NCBI GenBank assembly: GCA_019359415.1
Contig: JAHHHH010000037.1
Span: forward strand, 1-64,000
Length of the DNA stretch: 64,000 bases
Direction of reading: 5' to 3'
Origin: Iphinoe sp. HA4291-MV1
GTDB lineage: Bacteria; Cyanobacteriota; Cyanobacteriia; Cyanobacteriales; Nostocaceae
The stretch's first letter is position 1. Each line of letters opens with the position of its first letter. Below, one piece after another: positions 16,776-25,962 of the stretch. Position numbers and translations under genes: made by a program. Below the pieces are notes generated by a model that ran no database searches, had not been told where the DNA came from, and saw nothing but the letters and a program-made list of their open reading frames with translations.

Positions 16776-19700
16776 ATGAACGAACAGCGTCAGCAAGCCT
16801 ATCTCGACTTGATTGGAAAACTGCTGAATTGTCCTAGCTCGGAAGAATTACTAGAGATTTTAAAAGCTAACCAAGACTTACTTGATGCTGACTTCTTGCT
16901 CATGCTGGAAGCTAGGGCGGAGTATATGTCACAGCAGGAAGATGAAAATACAGCGAGTTGGTTGAGAAATCTGGCAAATCAGTTGGGGGAAGAGTTGAAT
17001 TTATCCTCATCAACTATTGTGAACATTTCAGAAGAGGACTTACAAGCTTATTGGCAATTCTTGATGGAGGTGCTGCGAGCAACTGCAGAAAGTGGAGGTG
17101 ATGGGCGGGTAGTTTACTCGTTGCTGGCAAACAACACACAATATCTCAATCTGAATTTAGCAGAAGTCTTGCGGCTTTGGGCGACAAATAATAAACTGGC
17201 GGAAGTGGAGACAGATGAAGCACAATACATCGCCGCAGTTATTGGTGACTTTAGTAATGTGATTCAGCAATTTCCCTTGGGTGACAAAGCCAGCAACATG
17301 GAAATTGCTATTGCTGCTTATGAAGTCGTGTTAACCGTGTTCACCCGCGATGCCTTCCCGCAGGATTGGGTGACGACGCAAAATAACCTGGGGAATGCTT
17401 ACCGTAACAGAATATTGGGCGAGAAAGCACAGAATTTAGAAGAGGCGATTACATCTTATACTGCTGCTTTGGAAGTAACAACCCGCGACGCCTTCCCCCA
17501 AGATTGGGCTCGGACGCAAAATAATTTGGCGATTGCTTACTCTGACAGAATACGCGGGGAGAAAGCACAAAATATAGAATTGGCGATCGCATCCTACACG
17601 AATGCTTTGGAAGTAACAACTAAAGACGCCTTCCCGCAAGATTGGGCGACAACGCAAAATAATTTGGGGAATGCTTACTCTGACAGAATACGCGGGGACA
17701 AAGCACAAAATATAGAATTGGCGATCGCATCCTACACGAATGCTTTGGAAGTAACAACTAAAGACGCCTTCCCGCAAGATTGGGCGATGACGCAAAATAA
17801 TTTGGGGAATGCTTACCGTAACAGAATACGCGGGGACAAAGCACAAAATATAGAATTGGCGATCGCATCCTACACGAATGCTTTGGAAGTAACAACTAAA
17901 GACGCCTTCCCGCAAGATTGGGCGATGACGCAAAATAATTTGGGGAATGCTTACTCTAACAGAATACGCGGGGACAAAGCACAAAATATAGAATTGGCGA
18001 TCGCATCCTACACGAATGCTTTGGAAGTAACAACTAAAGACGCCTTCCCGCAAGATTGGGCGACAACGCAAAATAATTTGGGGACTGCTTACTGTAACAG
18101 AATACGCGGGGAGAAAGCACAAAATATAGAATTGGCGATCGCATCCTACACGAATGCTTTGGAAGTAACAACTAAAGACGCCTTCCCGCAACAATGGGCG
18201 ACAACGCAAAATAATTTGGGGAATGCTTACTCTGACAGAATACGCGGGGACAAAGCACAAAATATAGAATTGGCGATCGCATCCTACACGAATGCTTTGG
18301 AAGTAAGAACTAAAGACGCCTTCCCGCAACAATGGGCGACAACGCAAAATAATTTGGGGACTGCTTACTCTGACAGAATACGCGGGGACAAAGCACAAAA
18401 TATAGAATTGGCGATCGCATCCTACACGAATGCTTTGGAAGTAACAACTAAAGACGCCTTCCCGCAACAATGGGCGACAACGCAAAATAATTTGGTGGCT
18501 GCTTACTCTGAGAGAATACGCGGGGACAAAGCACAAAATATAGAATTGGCGATCGCATCCTACACGAATGCTTTGGAAGTAATAACTAAAGACGCCTTCC
18601 CGCAAGATTGGGCGATGACGCAAAATAATTTGGCGATTGCTTACTCTGAGAGAATACGCGGGGACAAAGCACAAAATTTGGAATTGGCGATCGCATCCTA
18701 CACGAATGCTTTGGAAGTAATAACTAAAGACGCCTTCCCGCAACAATGGGCGACAACGCAAAATAATTTGGCGGCTGCTTACTCTGAGAGAATACGCGGG
18801 GACAAAGCACAAAATATAGAACTTGCGATCGCATCTTACACTGCTGCTTTGGAAGTAACAACCCACGACGCCTTCCCCCAAGATTGGGCGAAGACGCAAA
18901 ATAATTTGGCGATTGCTTACCTTTACAGAATTAGAGGGGAGCGGGCTGAGAATTTAGAGCAGGCGATCGCTTGTTTGCAAGAAGCTCTGAAAGTTTATAC
19001 TTTTGACGCTTTTCTCCAAGATTGGGCTGCAACGCAAAATAATCTCGCTATTGCTTACAGTGACAGAATCAGAGGTGATAGAGCCGAAAATTTAGAAAGG
19101 GCGATCAGCTGTTATCGAGAGTCCTTAAAAATTCTTACTCTTGACGCTTTTCCCTATGACTGGGCAAGGACGCAAAATAATCTGGGTGCTGCTTACAATA
19201 ATAGAATTAAAGGAGAGAAGGCAGAGAATATAGAAACCGCAATTTCCTGTTATAAAGAGTCCTTAAAAGTTCGTACTTTTGATGCTTTTCCCTATGACTG
19301 GGCAACCACTCAAAATAATCTAGGCAATGCTTACAGCAACCGCATTTGGGGAGACAAAGCAAATAATATAGAAAGCGCGATCGCCTGTTACCAAAAAGCT
19401 TTACAAGTTTATACCCGTGAAGGTTTCCCGATTGATTGGGCAAGAACACAATATAATTTAGGGAATACTCTTAGAGAGCGTTTTAAGCTTCTCGGCAAAG
19501 TAGAAGATATCCAACAAGCAATTGCAGCTTATAAACTTGCGAGCGCAGTTATTCAAGAAACAGAAAATAAGGGATTACTTTTCAATTACTCATATCAGTT
19601 AAGAAAAGCTTTAGTTGAAGGAGGATACTATACAGAAGCAATTGAAAACTTGCAAGCCTCTCAGCAAATTTATCAACAACAAAAAGATATCGCTAGTTTA

Positions 19701-19982
19701 GCCTCAACTTTATTTGAACTTGCCCGTCTCTACCATCTGACTGGAAGACTAGAACAAGCTAGGCTCTATTTTAAGGATTCTTTGCGGCTATTTCGTCGTT
19801 TACAGGATGAGGATAAAATTGCTGCTGCTACGACAGCACTTGGCAATTTAGAAATACAAATAGGCAAGATACCCCAAGCTTTTATCCATTTAAGAGAGGC
19901 ACAAAAATTTTATCAAGAAAAAGACAATTCAGAGCGACTAGAAGAAATCAATCATTTACTACAAATTTTGCAACAAGCTTAA
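16776..19982 (+). CDS. Giant tetratricopeptide (TPR) repeat protein
   Basis: About 1068 residues. A roughly 165-residue N-terminal region (starting MNEQRQQAYLDLIGKLL) precedes sixteen tandem 46-residue TPR-like units with consensus elements AIASYTNALEV and DAFPQDWATTQNNLGNAYS, followed by more diverged TPRs to the C terminus. TPR arrays form superhelical scaffolds for protein binding. Units 3-11 are nearly identical in DNA (138 bp each, each holding a GCGATCGC site), indicating recent expansion or gene conversion. I choose the ATG at 16776. A start at 16689 would add 29 atypical residues. The ATPase gene follows after one nucleotide, so the two products probably work together. Confidence 0.88.
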   Translation: MNEQRQQAYLDLIGKLLNCPSSEELLEILKANQDLLDADFLLMLEARAEYMSQQEDENTASWLRNLANQLGEELNLSSSTIVNISEEDLQAYWQFLMEVLRATAESGGDGRVVYSLLANNTQYLNLNLAEVLRLWATNNKLAEVETDEAQYIAAVIGDFSNVIQQFPLGDKASNMEIAIAAYEVVLTVFTRDAFPQDWVTTQNNLGNAYRNRILGEKAQNLEEAITSYTAALEVTTRDAFPQDWARTQNNLAIAYSDRIRGEKAQNIELAIASYTNALEVTTKDAFPQDWATTQNNLGNAYSDRIRGDKAQNIELAIASYTNALEVTTKDAFPQDWAMTQNNLGNAYRNRIRGDKAQNIELAIASYTNALEVTTKDAFPQDWAMTQNNLGNAYSNRIRGDKAQNIELAIASYTNALEVTTKDAFPQDWATTQNNLGTAYCNRIRGEKAQNIELAIASYTNALEVTTKDAFPQQWATTQNNLGNAYSDRIRGDKAQNIELAIASYTNALEVRTKDAFPQQWATTQNNLGTAYSDRIRGDKAQNIELAIASYTNALEVTTKDAFPQQWATTQNNLVAAYSERIRGDKAQNIELAIASYTNALEVITKDAFPQDWAMTQNNLAIAYSERIRGDKAQNLELAIASYTNALEVITKDAFPQQWATTQNNLAAAYSERIRGDKAQNIELAIASYTAALEVTTHDAFPQDWAKTQNNLAIAYLYRIRGERAENLEQAIACLQEALKVYTFDAFLQDWAATQNNLAIAYSDRIRGDRAENLERAISCYRESLKILTLDAFPYDWARTQNNLGAAYNNRIKGEKAENIETAISCYKESLKVRTFDAFPYDWATTQNNLGNAYSNRIWGDKANNIESAIACYQKALQVYTREGFPIDWARTQYNLGNTLRERFKLLGKVEDIQQAIAAYKLASAVIQETENKGLLFNYSYQLRKALVEGGYYTEAIENLQASQQIYQQQKDIASLASTLFELARLYHLTGRLEQARLYFKDSLRLFRRLQDEDKIAAATTALGNLEIQIGKIPQAFIHLREAQKFYQEKDNSERLEEINHLLQILQQA
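17275..19488 (+). repeat. Sixteen tandem 138-bp repeats in the TPR gene
   Basis: The repeats encode the 46-residue units. The central nine differ at only a few positions, mostly in the DW/QW and YSDR/YSER positions. Such homogeneous tandem DNA is prone to copy-number change, which would lengthen or shorten the protein in frame. It also keeps a long spurious frame open on the opposite strand. Confidence 0.88.
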
Positions 19983-19983
19983 G

Positions 19984-21237
19984 ATGTCAAGACTCAGCCA
20001 CTATCAATCAACTCTCAAAAAATGGGGGCTTCAAGAAAATCCGTTTCGGGCTACTCCTCCAGATGATCCTCAGAAACTCGCGCAAATTTTTTATGGACGA
20101 GATAGTGCTTTAGAAGTGGCTATTCCTGCACTTTATGAAGGACGTAATATCCTCGTGAGGGGAGCTTGGGGAATTGGAAAAACTGCCTTAATTCTCAATT
20201 TAATCTATCAGTTACAGCAGGAAGTAGCAGAGTTAGATGAAAAGATGTTAGTTCTCTATCTCAGCAGTATTCCTGGAGAAAGCCCAACAGAGTTTTATCG
20301 TGCTTTACTATTAGCTGTCGCAGATAGTTTAGCAGACACCGATGAAGAAGCCCAAGACATTGCTAATACAGTTTTAGGCTTCTCAGTACAACGCACTAAA
20401 ACCACAACTGACGGACAAGTTAAATTAGGATTAGTATCTTTCGGAATCAAGCAAGAATCTCCGTCTAATCAACTGACTCCTACTACTAATGCCGAACCCT
20501 ATCCCTTGCTAATTCGTTTACTTAATCAAGCAGAAGAAATTTATCCTCGTATTGTCATTGCAATAGACGACTTTGACAAAAAAGACCCAATTGTAGTGCA
20601 GAGTATTTTAGAAGGTAGCTTGGATCTATTCCGCATGGGGAAACACAGGGGATTTATCATGACGGGAAGGGGATTTACCGACCTCCAAGAAGCAACATTA
20701 AAAGCTCTCGGCATCTTTTCTGAAGATATTCCCCTTGAACCAATGAGTCAGGATGCTTTACGTCAAATTGCTATTAACTATCTCAACAGTGCCAGAAAAT
20801 CTCAGCGAAGTGACCCTCATCCTTTTAAAGAAGAAGTGATCAAATTAATTACTGGTTATGCTCAAGGAGTTCCTCGACAGTTTAACACTATCTGTGAAAA
20901 AGTATTACGTAAGGCAGCTTCAGCAGGATATGAAATTATTGATGAAACTGCCTTTGGTTCAATTTGGCAAACTCTCCAGCAAGAATTTACCTATTCTCTC
21001 AGTCCTCAGCTTCGTCATCTGCTATACGTTGCTTATCAAGCAGGTGGAATTAGTGAAGATATTTCTGATCAAGATTTAGATAAACTTGATGCTGTAACCT
21101 TTGTGGCGCTCTTACCCCAACTTAAATCTATGGAAGAACAAGGACTGTTAATCCGTCAAGAAGATGAAAGCGGTTTTCGTTTTTTTCCCTCTCAATTATT
21201 TCAACCTGAATTACGTCCTGAATCTAAATCCGAGTAA
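19984..21237 (+). CDS. AAA-type P-loop ATPase paired with the TPR protein
   Basis: 417-residue cytosolic ATPase. Residues about 10-30 carry a GLQENPF motif common to Orc1/Cdc6-like and ExeA-like ATPases. The Walker A GAWGIGKTAL is near 59-68, Walker B IVIAIDDFD near 187-195, a sensor-type arginine segment MTGRGF near 222, and a C-terminal winged-helix-like region follows. The protein starts 1 nt after the TPR gene stop, indicating translational coupling. A nucleotide switch alongside a TPR sensor array is reminiscent of STAND/NLR-type receptors split over two polypeptides. That role is inference and no effector domain is visible in either protein. Confidence 0.85.
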   Translation: MSRLSHYQSTLKKWGLQENPFRATPPDDPQKLAQIFYGRDSALEVAIPALYEGRNILVRGAWGIGKTALILNLIYQLQQEVAELDEKMLVLYLSSIPGESPTEFYRALLLAVADSLADTDEEAQDIANTVLGFSVQRTKTTTDGQVKLGLVSFGIKQESPSNQLTPTTNAEPYPLLIRLLNQAEEIYPRIVIAIDDFDKKDPIVVQSILEGSLDLFRMGKHRGFIMTGRGFTDLQEATLKALGIFSEDIPLEPMSQDALRQIAINYLNSARKSQRSDPHPFKEEVIKLITGYAQGVPRQFNTICEKVLRKAASAGYEIIDETAFGSIWQTLQQEFTYSLSPQLRHLLYVAYQAGGISEDISDQDLDKLDAVTFVALLPQLKSMEEQGLLIRQEDESGFRFFPSQLFQPELRPESKSE

Positions 21238-21269
21238 GGGTTAGAACAAGTTATCCTACTCACACGACA

Positions 21270-21710
21270 TCAATAGTAGGAATAATTTTGCTCTGCGATC
21301 GCCCTTGATGGACACTCCCTGCGATCGCGCAAATTTTTTGGACAACCAGAAAAATTCACCTGGAGACGCTGGTTAATTTCATGCTTTTTTCTGGTATAAT
21401 TACATATTGATTCATACTCTGCACTAGCAGGTTGCGGTGTATTAAAATCCAAGCTTAGCTTTCGCTTCCTCCCAACTGATATGATAGTTTCTCCCCGTTC
21501 CGCTTGGGCTATGCTTTCTTGTAGCTGATGGATAAACTCATGGTCAGAGAGGACAGACAGCGTTTCCATAAGAGATTCAAATTGGTCGAAACTTAGTGCA
21601 GCCATCACGGGTTTACCATGCTTGGTGATTATGACTGGCTCGTCCTTTAACTCATCTGGTAAATTCAACAGTTGTTGTTGAGCTTCTGTAATAGTTAAGT
21701 ATTTTGGCAT
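21270..21710 (-). pseudogene. Phd/YefM-type antitoxin gene with a frameshifted C terminus
   Basis: Residues 1 to about 75 are a normal Phd/YefM antitoxin ([37 protein letters not shown]). Antitoxins of this family in cyanobacteria typically end in a motif like [11 protein letters not shown]. Here that exact motif exists in the next frame (stop at 21442-21444), displaced by what looks like a 5-bp ATCAT insertion after the GETI codons. The annotated frame therefore runs on through 70 unrelated residues. No complete RelE/ParE toxin follows. A short MNQYVI-like start near 21390-21409 could be a toxin remnant. Probably a decaying orphan antitoxin. Confidence 0.75.
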
Positions 21711-21919
21711 ATGGAATTAGTATACATTATAATATACATTTTCTTGTAGCATTAAAGTACCTCCCCTTTCCTATCTTCACTTCACGTCCTTTACATCTAC
21801 GCGCATCTATGGGAAAGACTTAGCCAAGAAACACGACTCACACAATTTCCTGTAAGAGCGATGACCTTTGCGCTAAAGTGTCAAATGCAAGTACAAGCTC
21901 TAGCACTGAGGAGGAAGCG

Positions 21920-22927
21920 ATGAAAGCAGTCTTAATGACAGCAGCTGGCAATCCCGAAGTTCTGCAAGTACAGGATGTGCAAAATCCTGCCGTTCCTGTG
22001 GGAGAAACAGAACTTCTGGTACACTTACGAGCAGCAGGTATTAACCCTATTGACACGAAACTTCGTAAACGTGGCACTTTTTATCCCGATAAAATGCCTG
22101 CTATTTTGGGATGTGATGGTGCAGGTGTTGTCGAAGCTGTAGGTGCTGGCGTTCAGAAATTTCGCGTAGGTGATGAAGTTTATTTTTGTCATGGTGGCAT
22201 AGGTGGACACCAAGGCAATTATGCTGAATATACGACAGTTGATGAGCGATTTGTTGCCCGTAAACCGGCTTCTGTATCGTTTGCAGAAGCAGCAGCAGCG
22301 CCGTTAGTGCTCATCACCGCTTGGGAAGCTTTATACGAACGGGGACGCTTGGAACCTGGAGAACGGGTATTGATTCATGCTGGTGCTGGTGGCGTCGGTC
22401 ATGTAGCAATTCAATTGGCGAAGCTCAAAGGTGCTGATGTTTGCACGACTGTGAGTAATCAGGAAAAAGCAGATTTCGTTCAGAAACTCGGTGCTGACTA
22501 TGTCATTCTTTACAAAGAAACAGACTTTGTGCAAGCAGCACTAGATTGGACAAACGGGGAAGGTGTAGATTTAGCTTTTGACACCGTGGGTGGAGAGACT
22601 TTTCATAAAACTTTTCCAGCAGTGAGAGTTTATGGTGACATCGTAACCATTCTAGAACCAGATGCCAAGACTGTTTGGAAAACTGCCAGACAACGTAATC
22701 TCCGCATTGGTTTAGAATTAATGTTGACACCAATGTCGCAAAGAATTGTAGAAGCGCAACAGCATCAAGCAGAAATTTTAGAACAGTGTGCGAAATGGAT
22801 TGATGCAGGCAAATTGCAAATCCAAGTTAGTCATACTTTTTCACTAGAAGAAGCACGATCAGCTCACCATTTGCTAGAAACTGGATCTATGACAGGTAAA
22901 ATTGTTTTGCTAGTAGAAGATAATTGA
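21920..22927 (+). CDS. Quinone oxidoreductase-like medium-chain dehydrogenase
   Basis: Zinc-independent NADPH:quinone reductase type (MDR superfamily), about 335 residues. The N-terminal catalytic half shows PVGETELLVHLRAAGINPID and ILGCDGAGVVEAVG, and the Rossmann half shows GERVLIHAGAGGVGHVAIQLA. The zinc-ligand cysteines of alcohol dehydrogenases are not in place. The ATG at 21920 follows GAGGAAG closely and gives the canonical MKAVLMT start. An upstream in-frame start at 21878 is less likely. Reduction of quinones or enones is the expected chemistry, substrate unknown. The next gene is 184 bp away behind a dispersed repeat. Confidence 0.92.
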   Translation: MKAVLMTAAGNPEVLQVQDVQNPAVPVGETELLVHLRAAGINPIDTKLRKRGTFYPDKMPAILGCDGAGVVEAVGAGVQKFRVGDEVYFCHGGIGGHQGNYAEYTTVDERFVARKPASVSFAEAAAAPLVLITAWEALYERGRLEPGERVLIHAGAGGVGHVAIQLAKLKGADVCTTVSNQEKADFVQKLGADYVILYKETDFVQAALDWTNGEGVDLAFDTVGGETFHKTFPAVRVYGDIVTILEPDAKTVWKTARQRNLRIGLELMLTPMSQRIVEAQQHQAEILEQCAKWIDAGKLQIQVSHTFSLEEARSAHHLLETGSMTGKIVLLVEDN

Positions 22928-22958
22928 TACGAATACTGTTTTGGTAAATTCTCATTTA

Positions 22959-23072
22959 CTCGTTCCCTGGCTCTGCCAAGGAATAAAAACTAGGAGGCTC
23001 CGCCTCGCCACATACAAATGGAGGCAGAGCTTCTTTGAATGCATAACCAGGCAAGAGGAGCCTGGGAACGAA
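22959..23072. repeat. Dispersed palindromic repeat (CTCGTTCCC...GGGAACGA type)
   Basis: The ends CTCGTTCCCTGGCTC (22959-22973) and GAGCCTGGGAACGAA (23058-23072) are inverted copies, with smaller palindromes inside (AGGAGGCTCCGCCT). I recall this family as common in cyanobacterial genomes. A minimal version sits in the purD gene at 53106-53127. It lies just before the pentapeptide gene and is open in that gene's frame, so it could be misread as an N-terminal extension. Confidence 0.75.
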
Positions 23073-23111
23073 GCTATCTGGGTAGATTGGCTCAAAACAG
23101 CTGGCTGGTTA

Positions 23112-25265
23112 ATGACCTTGTGTACACTGTTATTTTTTTCACTATCCTTACCTGCGTGGGGCGCACCTACACAAACAGAACGCACTCCTTTAACCATAGA
23201 ATTGTTGCAAGAGCGACTGCATACACCCGTTATCCGCGAAGGCAATGTTGTAGTAGATTTACAGCAGACGCTGATAGATTTACGACCAGAAAATGCAAGC
23301 TTTCGGGATATGTTCTATCAAATTTTGCGAAAAGAACTGCAAAAAGCAGGCTCAAAACCTTTGGGTTTGGATTTGAGTCATTCTCTTATTCAGGGAGATT
23401 TTTCTGGCAGTGATTTAGGTTTGAGAACACCTCTATATGCTCAAGCTATTGCCCCTATTTTCACCTCAACTGAACAAGAACAACTAGAACGTCTACGCGG
23501 GGTTTGCTTGGAGTCGCTTGCCTTGACTTTACCTAGTTCCAAAGATTGTAAGTCACTTTTGGCAACTGAGTTACCTTCATCCAGTGAAATCAGTGTTTTC
23601 CGTGGTTCGCTAACACTGGTAGAAACTCGCTTTAACGGAACCGTGCAATTTGTTAATACATTTTTTCTTCAATCTGTGGATGCCCAAGGTGCTATTTTTA
23701 ATCAACAAGCAAATTGGACTGAAACAAGATTTAGCCGTACAGCTAGTTTTGCTAGTGCAGCTTTTAAGAAAGAAAGCCAGTTCCAAGGCAGTATATTCTT
23801 TGATAAAGCTAATTTTAAACAAACGCAATTTCAGCAAAACACAAATTTCCAAGACAGCAATTTTGGGGATACAGCCAATTTCAATCAGGCAAATTTTAAG
23901 CAGTTGGCTAAATTCAGTCGCGTACAATGGCAAGGAAATGCTGATTTTTCTAATGTACGTTTTTCCGAGCAAGCACAGTTTACTAAAGCTATTTTCAAAC
24001 AGTTTCTCTTCTTTGTAGAAGCAACATTTGAGCAAGCTGTGAGCTTTCGGGAATCACAGTTTAACCAACTCGTGAATCTGCAAGGTGCTAGCATTGTCAA
24101 CCAAGCAGATTTTAGTGATGCTGGATTTGCAAAAGCTGCTTGTTTAAATATCTCCGGCTTGATTTTTAACTCTAATCAAGCAAAAATTTTAGGCAATCCA
24201 GGTCAAATTGGCAAAATGCTTGTCGTACCTAGTTTACTAGGTAATCAAAGCGTCTTGCGGAATTTAGGGCAAAATTTCCGTCAGTTGCAGCAAATTGGCG
24301 ATGCTAATCAGTTGGAGTACACAAAGCAGCGTCTGCGACTGAAGGATTTAAGCCGTCGTTTGGTTGGTACAAATATAAACAGTGCTTCCCAAGAACGTTT
24401 GATGAATTTGGGTTTTTCGGCAATTCAAGCAGAAGCGATCGCTCACCGTCGTCTTCAACAACCATTTCATAACAAAAGTGAGTTACTCGCTCTAGCAGAT
24501 ATAGATTATGACACATACACGCGAGTCAGTTCTGAGTTAATCGTTGGCGAATCCCTCTCACCATTTGGGTGGTTACTGGAAGCATGGAGTTGGCTAATGT
24601 TGAGTTTGTTGCTGCTGCTTTCTGGGTATGGTACGAATTTTTGCTTAGTGCTTGGTATCGGATTGATTGCGATCGCCTACTTCGGATTACTGTTTTGGCT
24701 TATTGATCGTTTCCGCCGCTTGCTTCCAGTACCAATTATTCCTACAAGCTACGAAACCGCTTGGATGCTGACTAGTTTTAGCCTACTTTTACTGTTCGGG
24801 ATCTTAGCTATCTTTCGCACAGCAGAACAGTCTTGGCTAACACTGGGGTGTCTTTTCATCATCATCTTCCCTTTGCCAACGGTTTGGTTATTCCAACTTT
24901 ACCAACAAGGTCGTTATCATAACTTGATGGACGTTTCCTACTTCACAGAAGATGGGACTTTGCGGCAATTACGATTACTCATTGGACGTTTGCCAGTGAT
25001 ACCCAGGTATGAATTGTTTCGTGAGCGATATCTACCTTTGTTGTGCGATCGCCGTTGGAATTGGCTCAATTATTACGACTTTAGCCTCAACAACTTTCTG
25101 AGATTAGGCTTTAATGACATTCGCTTGCGAGACGAACACCTTCCAGGCATCATCGCGACACTGGCATGGTATCAGTGGATTTTGGGTATACTTTACATCA
25201 CTCTCCTTTTGTGGACTCTTTCTCGCACAATTCCGGGATTGAACTTGCTGATTTACTTGAAGTAA
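23112..25265 (+). CDS. Large pentapeptide-repeat membrane protein
   Basis: About 717 residues from the ATG at 23112, which gives a signal peptide (MTLCTLLFFSLSLPAWGA). Starts further upstream would lie in the repeat element. A periplasmic region with degenerate pentapeptide repeats (ANFKQTQF, ADFSNVRF, ATFEQAVSF) spans about residues 170-335. A helix-hairpin-helix-like stretch (LGFSAIQAEAIAHRRLQQPF) follows near 430, then four to five transmembrane helices (about 480-600) and a final one at the C terminus. No enzymatic motif is visible. Two exact or near-exact pieces of this gene are repeated at 25963-26219. Function unknown. Confidence 0.82.
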   Translation: MTLCTLLFFSLSLPAWGAPTQTERTPLTIELLQERLHTPVIREGNVVVDLQQTLIDLRPENASFRDMFYQILRKELQKAGSKPLGLDLSHSLIQGDFSGSDLGLRTPLYAQAIAPIFTSTEQEQLERLRGVCLESLALTLPSSKDCKSLLATELPSSSEISVFRGSLTLVETRFNGTVQFVNTFFLQSVDAQGAIFNQQANWTETRFSRTASFASAAFKKESQFQGSIFFDKANFKQTQFQQNTNFQDSNFGDTANFNQANFKQLAKFSRVQWQGNADFSNVRFSEQAQFTKAIFKQFLFFVEATFEQAVSFRESQFNQLVNLQGASIVNQADFSDAGFAKAACLNISGLIFNSNQAKILGNPGQIGKMLVVPSLLGNQSVLRNLGQNFRQLQQIGDANQLEYTKQRLRLKDLSRRLVGTNINSASQERLMNLGFSAIQAEAIAHRRLQQPFHNKSELLALADIDYDTYTRVSSELIVGESLSPFGWLLEAWSWLMLSLLLLLSGYGTNFCLVLGIGLIAIAYFGLLFWLIDRFRRLLPVPIIPTSYETAWMLTSFSLLLLFGILAIFRTAEQSWLTLGCLFIIIFPLPTVWLFQLYQQGRYHNLMDVSYFTEDGTLRQLRLLIGRLPVIPRYELFRERYLPLLCDRRWNWLNYYDFSLNNFLRLGFNDIRLRDEHLPGIIATLAWYQWILGILYITLLLWTLSRTIPGLNLLIYLK

Positions 25266-25273
25266 TACTTTGG

Positions 25274-25411
25274 TGAAGCCAATAGTTATGACCTGTCGAT
25301 TAACCGCTATAAAGAAAGTATGAGCCGCCCAAGGTGATTTTGCAGAAGCTGCGAGATTTAGAAGATGAAATAGGGGGAGATTTGGATGCTTTGGAGGAGT
25401 TGCTGGGATGA
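25274..25411 (+). pseudogene. C-terminal remnant of a type I restriction methyltransferase (HsdM)
   Basis: The stretch ANSYDLSINRYKE followed, after a one-base frameshift in the CGCCCAAGG segment, by KVILQKLRDLEDEIGGDL and a LEELLG stop closely resembles the C-terminal end of HsdM subunits (family pattern DLSINRYKE...PPKVILxKLRxLExEI). Only the last roughly 45 codons survive and they are frame-interrupted. The stop overlaps the following gene region, the usual spacing in type I R-M operons. No HsdS or HsdR remains. Confidence 0.75.
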
Positions 25412-25429
25412 GCCGTCAGGAATTTTCCG

Positions 25430-25744
25430 ATGACAAGATTTTATTTGAAGTCTGAGACTCCGCTTGGCTTTTATGTCCGCACGACAGTCAGTTATTGGGA
25501 ACTCATTACAACCGTTAAGCACCCCATTATGCGAGGACGGGAAGTTGATATTCAAACTACACTCAGCGAACCCGATGAAATTCGTTTGAGCAAAAGCGAT
25601 CAACAGGTTTACTTGTTTTATCGTTCGGATGGTGAGAAGCGATGGGTTTGTGCTGTGACGAAACGGCTCAACGGTGAAAGTTTTTTGATAACAGCATATA
25701 GAACAGGTGCGATTAAAGAAGGAGAAGTTATATGGCACAAGTAA
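25430..25744 (+). CDS. DUF4258-like small protein (putative toxin-like)
   Basis: 104 residues. The segment TVKHPIMRGREVDIQTTLSE with DEIRLSKSDQQVYLFYR and RWVCAVTKRLNGESFLITAY resembles the DUF4258-type family, small proteins often found beside type I restriction genes or paired with DUF2283 proteins. It overlaps the next gene by 13 nt, so the two are translationally coupled. A toxin-antitoxin role has been suggested by such pairing in other genomes, but nothing in this sequence proves it. It sits directly downstream of the HsdM remnant. Confidence 0.75.
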   Translation: MTRFYLKSETPLGFYVRTTVSYWELITTVKHPIMRGREVDIQTTLSEPDEIRLSKSDQQVYLFYRSDGEKRWVCAVTKRLNGESFLITAYRTGAIKEGEVIWHK

Positions 25745-25944
25745 AAGTGTTTCACGACAAAACTGGGAATACTCTCGTTGTCTGGTTTGGCAATCCTGAA
25801 GATGAATATGAGGTTGAAGAAACCGGGGACGAGGTGGTGTTGATGAAGGACAAAGACGGGAAGGTTATTGGTTTTGAAAAGCTCAATTTTATCTCTGCTG
25901 CATCTGAACCTATAGAAGTGGCGTTTGAGACGTTTGCAATATAG
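25732..25944 (+). CDS. DUF2283 family protein
   Basis: 70 residues, a complete DUF2283 domain: KVFHDKTGNTLVVWFGNPED, then EVEETGDEVVLMKDKDGKVI and GFEKLNF. GGAG precedes the ATG. The gene overlaps the DUF4258-like gene by 13 nt. DUF2283 proteins are compact beta-rich proteins of unknown activity and frequent partners of small toxin-like proteins, so an antidote role is a reasonable guess only. Confidence 0.82.
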   Translation: MAQVKVFHDKTGNTLVVWFGNPEDEYEVEETGDEVVLMKDKDGKVIGFEKLNFISAASEPIEVAFETFAI

Positions 25945-25962
25945 TGACTTTATGGAGCTTAA

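Noticed and set aside
17436-18899. Long leftward open frame of 487 codons across the TPR gene
   Set aside because: It is antisense to the 138-bp coding repeats. The repeat period is a multiple of three, so a stop-free frame is copied along with it. The composition (repeated CDRQFYILCF) is not a natural protein.
24300-24540. Helix-hairpin-helix-like segment as a separate DNA-binding gene
   Set aside because: It is an internal part of the pentapeptide membrane protein and keeps that protein's frame.
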